Positions 4,228-7,777 of a DNA stretch of 7,777 nucleotides are shown here, piece by piece. Positions within the stretch are counted from its first letter, which is position 1. Each line of letters opens with the position of its first letter. The DNA comes from Actinomycetes bacterium (GTDB lineage Bacteria > Actinomycetota > Actinomycetes > Actinomycetales > Beutenbergiaceae): assembly GCA_021793935.1 (NCBI GenBank), contig JAJYRV010000085.1, positions 1 to 7,777 on the forward strand, given 5' to 3'. Both the position numbers and the translations under genes were made by a program. The notes beneath the pieces were generated by a model. The model was not told the origin of the DNA and searched no databases. It saw only the letters and a list, made by a program, of their open reading frames with translations.

Positions 4228-6237
4228 TTATTCCGTCGGGTCCTCTCCGCGCACCACGGCGAGGATCTGGGGCCCGAATTGGTCGAGCTTCGAGGGCCCG
4301 ATCCCGCGGATCAACGCGAGTTGGCGCAGGGTCGTGGGTTCCACCGACGCGATCGAGGCGAGGGTGGCATCGTGCAGGACAGTGAAGGCGGGTTTGTTGA
4401 CCTCCTCAGCCACCCGCGCCCGCCACTGCCGCAACCGTTCGAAGAGTTCGGGATCGGCGTCCGCCTCCCGCACGAGATCCTCCGCGCGGGACCTGCGGCG
4501 ACGACGACGAGGCTGCGTCTTCGGGTCGACCCTCGGTTCGGGCCAGATCCCGTCGAGGAAGCGGGTGCGAGTGCGGGTCGAGCGGCCCGAGGGGCGTTGC
4601 TTGGCGTAGGACACGTACAGGTGAGTCTTCGCCCGGGTCACCCCGACGTAGAGCAGCCGGCGTTCCTCGGCGATCCCCTCGGGGGTGTCCGCGTGGCTGA
4701 TCGGCAGGAGGCCCTCGCTCACCCCGATGAGGAACACCGCCTCCCACTCGAGCCCCTTCGCGGCGTGGAAGGAGGCGAGCGTGATCCCCTGCACCGCGGG
4801 GGCGTGTTGGGCTTCCTGGCGTTCGGCGAGCTCCTCGACGAATTCACCCATCGTCGCCCCTTGCCGCGCGTGCAGATCATCGGCGAGGGTGGCGAGCGCG
4901 TTGAGCGCCTCCCACCGCTCCCGCAGCGCGCCCCGGTGCGGGGGTGGTTGCGGGGTCCAGCCCGCCCCGGTGAGGACGTCGCGCACCTGCTCGGGCAGCG
5001 GGGCGTCGGTGGCGGTGCGCACCGCGCCGCGGATGAGCACGATCGCTTCGCGCACCTCACGGCGCTGGAAGAATTTCTCCCCGCCGCGCACCTGATAGCC
5101 GATCCCCGCATCGGCGAGCGCGGCTTCGATCGCTTCGGACTGGGCGTTGGTGCGGTACAGCACCGCAATCTCGGCCGGTTGCACCCCACCCGAGATGAGT
5201 TCCCCGATGCGGGCGGCGATGCCGCGAGCTTCGGCGTCGTCGTCGTCATACTCGGTGAACTTGATCGCCGGGCCGCGTTCGCGTTGGGAGATGAGCTCGA
5301 CGGCGCCGGCGCCCCGGTCCCGCCCGGCGCGGGCGAGGATCTCGTTGGCCAGGTGCACGACCTGCGGGGTGGAGCGGTAGTCACGGTTGAGGGTGATCAC
5401 CTCCGCTTCGGGGAAGGCGCGGTCGAAGTTCGTGAGGTAGTTCGGGGTGGCGCCGGTGAAGGAGTAGATCGTCTGGGAGACGTCGCCGACGACGCACAGT
5501 TCCTTGCGGTCCCCGAGCCACAGGTCGAGGAGCTGTTGTTGCAGCGGGGAGACGTCCTGGTATTCATCGACGACGAAGTGGCGATACTGCGAGCGGATCT
5601 GGGTGGCGACCTCCTCGTGTTCGGCGAGCATGCCGATCATGAGCAGGAGCACGTCCTCGAAGTCGATGACCCCGCTTTCGTGTTTCACATCCTCGTACAC
5701 CGACAGCAGCCGGGCGATCGTTGCCGGGGGTTCGCCGGCGATTCCGGTGCGGCCGAGTTTCGCCGCCACCTGCGCGTATTCCTCCGCGCCTACGAGGCTC
5801 ACCTTCGCCCATTCCACCTCCCCGGCGAGGTCACGCACGGTGAGGCGGTCGACGTCGATGCCGAGCCGGGAGGCTGCCTCGGAGACGAGGTTCGCCTTGT
5901 ACTCCACGAGCCGGGGCACGCCCCCGCCGATGACCCTGGGCCAGAAGAAGGACAGTTGCCGAAGCGCCGCGGAGTGGAAGGTGCGCGCCTGCGCGCCGGG
6001 CACCCCCAGACCCCGCAGGCGGCTGCGCATCTCGGCGGCGGCGCGGGCGGTGAAGGTCACCGCGAGGACGTTCTGGGGTTGGTACACGTTCGTCGCCACC
6101 CCGTGGGCGATCCGGTAGGTGATCGCCCGGGTCTTACCGGTTCCCGCGCCGGCGAGCACGCAGACCGGGCCGCGCAGCGCCGTCGCGACGCGGCGCTGAT
6201 CGTCATCGAGGGCATGGAGAAGTTCATCGGGAGTCAT
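4228..6237 (-). CDS. uvrD2: UvrD2-type ATP-dependent 3'-5' DNA helicase with HRDC domain
   Basis: This 669-residue superfamily 1A helicase has its motifs in order: Walker A AGAGTGKT (29-36), Ia TFTARAAAEM (61-70), II DEYQD (224-228), III GDVSQTIYSFTGA (251-263), IV LNRDYRS (283-289), V TLASFHAAKGLEW (487-499) and VI RRLLYVGVTRA (526-536). A C-terminal HRDC domain spans about 595-665. It unwinds DNA in repair or replication-associated processes. The linker (about 565-597) is short and basic, with six arginines at 577-582. It lacks the CxxC-CxxC module known from mycobacterial UvrD2; the only cysteines in the protein are at 26 and 248. I chose ATG 6237-6235 because it gives the usual N-terminus, although GGAAG is 11 nt away. 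A GTG at 6285 would add 16 unlikely residues. It follows nudC by 54 nt. Confidence 0.93.
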   Translation of the reverse strand: MTPDELLHALDDDQRRVATALRGPVCVLAGAGTGKTRAITYRIAHGVATNVYQPQNVLAVTFTARAAAEMRSRLRGLGVPGAQARTFHSAALRQLSFFWPRVIGGGVPRLVEYKANLVSEAASRLGIDVDRLTVRDLAGEVEWAKVSLVGAEEYAQVAAKLGRTGIAGEPPATIARLLSVYEDVKHESGVIDFEDVLLLMIGMLAEHEEVATQIRSQYRHFVVDEYQDVSPLQQQLLDLWLGDRKELCVVGDVSQTIYSFTGATPNYLTNFDRAFPEAEVITLNRDYRSTPQVVHLANEILARAGRDRGAGAVELISQRERGPAIKFTEYDDDDAEARGIAARIGELISGGVQPAEIAVLYRTNAQSEAIEAALADAGIGYQVRGGEKFFQRREVREAIVLIRGAVRTATDAPLPEQVRDVLTGAGWTPQPPPHRGALRERWEALNALATLADDLHARQGATMGEFVEELAERQEAQHAPAVQGITLASFHAAKGLEWEAVFLIGVSEGLLPISHADTPEGIAEERRLLYVGVTRAKTHLYVSYAKQRPSGRSTRTRTRFLDGIWPEPRVDPKTQPRRRRRRSRAEDLVREADADPELFERLRQWRARVAEEVNKPAFTVLHDATLASIASVEPTTLRQLALIRGIGPSKLDQFGPQILAVVRGEDPTE

Positions 6238-6291
6238 TACAGGCAATTCTTCCAGTTTCCTCTGACACGCAGATCCGCCGTCCACACCGGG

Positions 6292-7185
6292 CTAGGCGCC
6301 CGGGATCGGCCCCCCGTACCAGTCCTCGATGAGGGAACGGGCGATCGAGGTGGGCCCGGGCAGCAGCAGGTCCCCGGCCGCCACCGCGCGGGCGAGGTCG
6401 GCGCGGGTGAAGAACCGGGCCTCGGTGATCTCCTCGCCGTCGGGAACCGGTTCGGCGTTCAGCGCCTCCCCGCGGAAGCCGACCATGAGGGAGGCGGGGA
6501 ACGGCCACGGTTGGGATCCCTGGTAGGCGACCCGCCCGACGCGGATCGCGGTTTCCTCCCACACCTCGCGGCGCACCGCGGCTTCGAGCGGTTCGCCGGG
6601 TTCCACGTATCCGGCGGGCACGGAGAAGCGGTTCGCGGGCCACATCGCGTTGTGGGCGAGGAGGATCCGGTCGAAGGAGTCGATGATCGCCATGATCACC
6701 GCGGCGTCAGTGCGCGGGAAGTGCTCGCTGCTATCGACCGGGCACACCCGCACCCACCCCGATGCCGTGATCGTCGTGGCCGCCCCGCAGCGGGGGCAGT
6801 GGGTGTGGGTGGCGTGCCAGTTCGCGAGCGCGACCGCCGCGGTGGCCAGGCCCGCTTCCCGCCCCGGGAGCAGGGCCCCGACGGTGCGCAGGTTCGCCCA
6901 CGCGCGGCCCTCCTCGCGCGCGGGGTGGATGGCCGCGATGACCGGCCCGAGGTGGTCCTTGCCGAGGTAGGCCCACGTGAGCGGCTCCCCGCCACTGGCC
7001 CGCACCTCACCGGGGACCTCGGTGAGTTCCAGGCGCTCACCGCGCACCGCGACGTCGCTGCCGGATACGTGCATCATCTGCAGGCGGGGGTCCGCCCACA
7101 CCCGGCGCACCTCACCGGGATCGGTGCGGATGAGCGCATCCCGGTCGATCGTTGAGCGCCCGAGGGGCAGTTCGTCGGAATCCAC
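6292..7185 (-). CDS. nudC: NAD(H)/NAD-capped RNA pyrophosphatase NudC
   Basis: The product has 297 residues. An N-terminal NudC-like domain (about 1-115) is followed by a zinc ribbon (CPRC, 130 and 133; Cys148) and a Nudix domain. The Nudix box runs from Gly192 to Ile214 with Glu198, Arg206, Glu207, Glu210 and Glu211 in place; Ala213 replaces the usual glycine of EExG. The signature SQPWPFPAS (224-232), specific to NADH pyrophosphatases, secures the assignment. It splits NAD(H) into NMN(H) and AMP and removes NAD caps from RNA. The fourth zinc cysteine is replaced by aspartate (CPVD, 148-151). The start is GTG at 7185-7183; the AGAGG just before it is too close to serve as a ribosome site, and a -10-like TAGCGT suggests a leaderless mRNA. 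It is the first gene of a unit with uvrD2 and divergent from the phosphotransferase. Confidence 0.93.
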   Translation of the reverse strand: MDSDELPLGRSTIDRDALIRTDPGEVRRVWADPRLQMMHVSGSDVAVRGERLELTEVPGEVRASGGEPLTWAYLGKDHLGPVIAAIHPAREEGRAWANLRTVGALLPGREAGLATAAVALANWHATHTHCPRCGAATTITASGWVRVCPVDSSEHFPRTDAAVIMAIIDSFDRILLAHNAMWPANRFSVPAGYVEPGEPLEAAVRREVWEETAIRVGRVAYQGSQPWPFPASLMVGFRGEALNAEPVPDGEEITEARFFTRADLARAVAAGDLLLPGPTSIARSLIEDWYGGPIPGA

Positions 7186-7191
7186 GCCTCT

Positions 7192-7197
7192 ACGCTA
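7192..7197 (-). promoter_or_regulatory. -10 element of nudC, probably leaderless
   Basis: TAGCGT (TANNNT form) ends 6 nt before the nudC GTG codon, so transcription would begin at or within a base or two of the start codon. No convincing -35 lies 16-18 bp upstream, which is common for actinobacterial promoters. The same geometry on the other strand for the divergent gene supports the call. Confidence 0.45.
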
Positions 7198-7252
7198 GAG
7201 CAAATTTCCGACCCACCCGCGCGTAATCCTTCTCCCCTCCGCCCCGGTGCCA

Positions 7253-7258
7253 TACGGT
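7253..7258 (+). promoter_or_regulatory. -10 element of the phosphotransferase gene, probably leaderless
   Basis: TACGGT (TANNNT form) is followed by exactly 6 nt (GGCAAC) and the GTG start at 7265, so the message probably starts at the GTG. A weak -35 candidate, TTCTCC, is at 7230-7235 with a 17-bp spacer. The alternative is that GGTGG at 7256-7260, 4 nt before the GTG, is a weak ribosome site. Confidence 0.45.
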
Positions 7259-7264
7259 GGCAAC

Positions 7265-7777
7265 GTGTCTCGATCATCGCTCGCCCTCGCCGCGCTCGCC
7301 ACGGTTGCCGTTCCCGGTCTGAAGCCGACGGCGGCCACGGGGGCGGAATCGTCGAACGATTTCGATCTCGCGCGGATTGTTGACGAGGGCGGCCGGGCGT
7401 GGATGGTCAAGGCGCCCCGGTCGGTGATCACCGGGGCCGCGATGGAGGGCGAGGTTGCGCTGCTGGAGAACCTCGCCCTCGCCATTGATGACGGCGACCT
7501 TCCCTTCGAGGTCCCCCGCCCGGCCGGTTTCGCCCCGCTGCCCGAAGGTGGGCGGGCGATGGTGTTCCCCGAGATCGCGGGGCGAGCGCTGTCGGTGCAG
7601 CAACTGGCGGGCATGGCAACGAGCGTGGCGGAAGCGATCGCGGCGCTGCATTCCCTGCCCATCGGGGTGCTCGCGGAGACGGGGCTGCCGACGTATTCCG
7701 CCCAGGAGTACCGCGAGCGGCGCCTTTCGGAGGTGGATGAGGCGGCCGCGACCGGGCACGTGCCGGGCTCACTGCTG
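7265..7777 (+). CDS. APH-like phosphotransferase (macrolide 2'-phosphotransferase-like), N-terminal part
   Basis: The frame opens at GTG 7265 and runs without a stop to the window end (171 codons); the C-terminal half lies outside. I read it by eye: MSRSSLALAALATVAVPG, then a segment with WMVKAP (Lys49, candidate ATP-binding lysine) and Glu63 as its likely helix partner, then LPFEVPRPAG, a hinge-like MVFPEIAGRAL (99-109), AEAIAALHSLP (122-132) and the conserved GLPTYSAQEYRERRLSEVDEA (140-160). This matches actinobacterial kinase-fold proteins annotated as phosphotransferase or macrolide 2'-phosphotransferase, commonly seen beside nudC. The catalytic HGD-type loop would lie beyond the window, so activity cannot be judged. 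The hydrophobic N-terminus resembles a signal peptide but is a normal part of this family. The substrate is unknown, and resistance is not implied by sequence alone. Confidence 0.8.
   Translation, partial: MSRSSLALAALATVAVPGLKPTAATGAESSNDFDLARIVDEGGRAWMVKAPRSVITGAAMEGEVALLENLALAIDDGDLPFEVPRPAGFAPLPEGGRAMVFPEIAGRALSVQQLAGMATSVAEAIAALHSLPIGVLAETGLPTYSAQEYRERRLSEVDEAAATGHVPGSLL

Noticed and set aside
4201..4231. The AT-rich stretch after uvrD2 as an intrinsic terminator
   Set aside because: No GC-rich stem precedes it; it is better explained as the upstream part of the whiB7 promoter.
6238..6285. A GTG start for UvrD2 at 6285 adding 16 residues
   Set aside because: There is no ribosome site upstream, and the added residues do not resemble UvrD2 N-termini. 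The ATG at 6237 is preferred, though its GGAAG is 11 nt away.
4279..7155. A 958-codon open frame on the plus strand opposite uvrD2 and nudC
   Set aside because: It is antisense to two well-recognised genes. Its translation is rich in Arg, Gly, Pro, Asp and His with no domain, and it spans the gap between the two genes. Long antisense frames are a common by-product of high GC.
7265..7321. A secretion signal on the phosphotransferase
   Set aside because: The stretch is hydrophobic but lacks a clear positively charged start and cleavage site, and this N-terminus is usual for the cytoplasmic family.

Overview
This window looks like high-GC actinobacterial chromosome (Actinomycetota; I would guess Actinomycetales or Micrococcales but cannot fix the genus). 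The coding sequence is strongly GC-rich. The gene set (Zincin_2 metalloprotease, DUF45 peptidase, degenerate ThiF-like protein, WhiB-family regulator with an AT-hook, UvrD2 helicase, NudC pyrophosphatase, APH-like phosphotransferase) matches, in altered form, the conserved neighbourhood around M. tuberculosis Rv3195-Rv3199c. There are no RNA genes, insertion sequences or CRISPR arrays, and coding density is high.

Layout. (1) 1-697 +: the 3' part of a Zincin_2/DUF2342 metalloprotease, cut by the window edge. (2) 694-2327 -: a two-gene unit, DUF45 (YgjP/M48-like) peptidase then a nitronate monooxygenase. Its last stop codon shares one CTAG palindrome with the stop of gene 1. (3) 2328-2478: a divergent intergenic region with a repeated GGGGAAAC element and one perfect DnaA-box 9-mer. 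(4) 2479-3594 +: an orphan E1/ThiF-like protein with two cysteine pairs. (5) 3605-3916 -: whiB7, with a TTG start, the EPWGVWGGE motif and a C-terminal RGRGRPRK AT-hook. (6) 3917-4227: the whiB7 control region, 311 bp long. It holds a WhiB7-type promoter (AAAAT, 3 bp, TTGAGC, 18 bp, TAGTGT), a roughly 250-nt leader, a 33-codon upstream ORF with a perfect Shine-Dalgarno site, a possible attenuator hairpin and several competing complementarities. (7) 4228-7185 -: nudC then uvrD2, 54 nt apart. (8) 7186-7264: a short divergent promoter region in which both genes seem to start leaderless. (9) 7265-end +: the N-terminal half of an APH-like phosphotransferase.

The most informative part is the whiB7 leader. 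It has the architecture expected of ribosome-mediated attenuation, in which impaired translation of the upstream ORF would let transcription continue into whiB7, and WhiB7 could then act on its own promoter through the AT-hook. This class of control is known in other actinobacteria. The particular peptide, the pairing between the start region of the upstream ORF and its own codons, and the complementarity between the RNA 5' end and the whiB7 start site are specific observations here. Secondary points are a UvrD2 lacking the tetracysteine module between motor and HRDC domains, and a neighbourhood without the mycoredoxin and ABC1-kinase genes found near these genes in mycobacteria.
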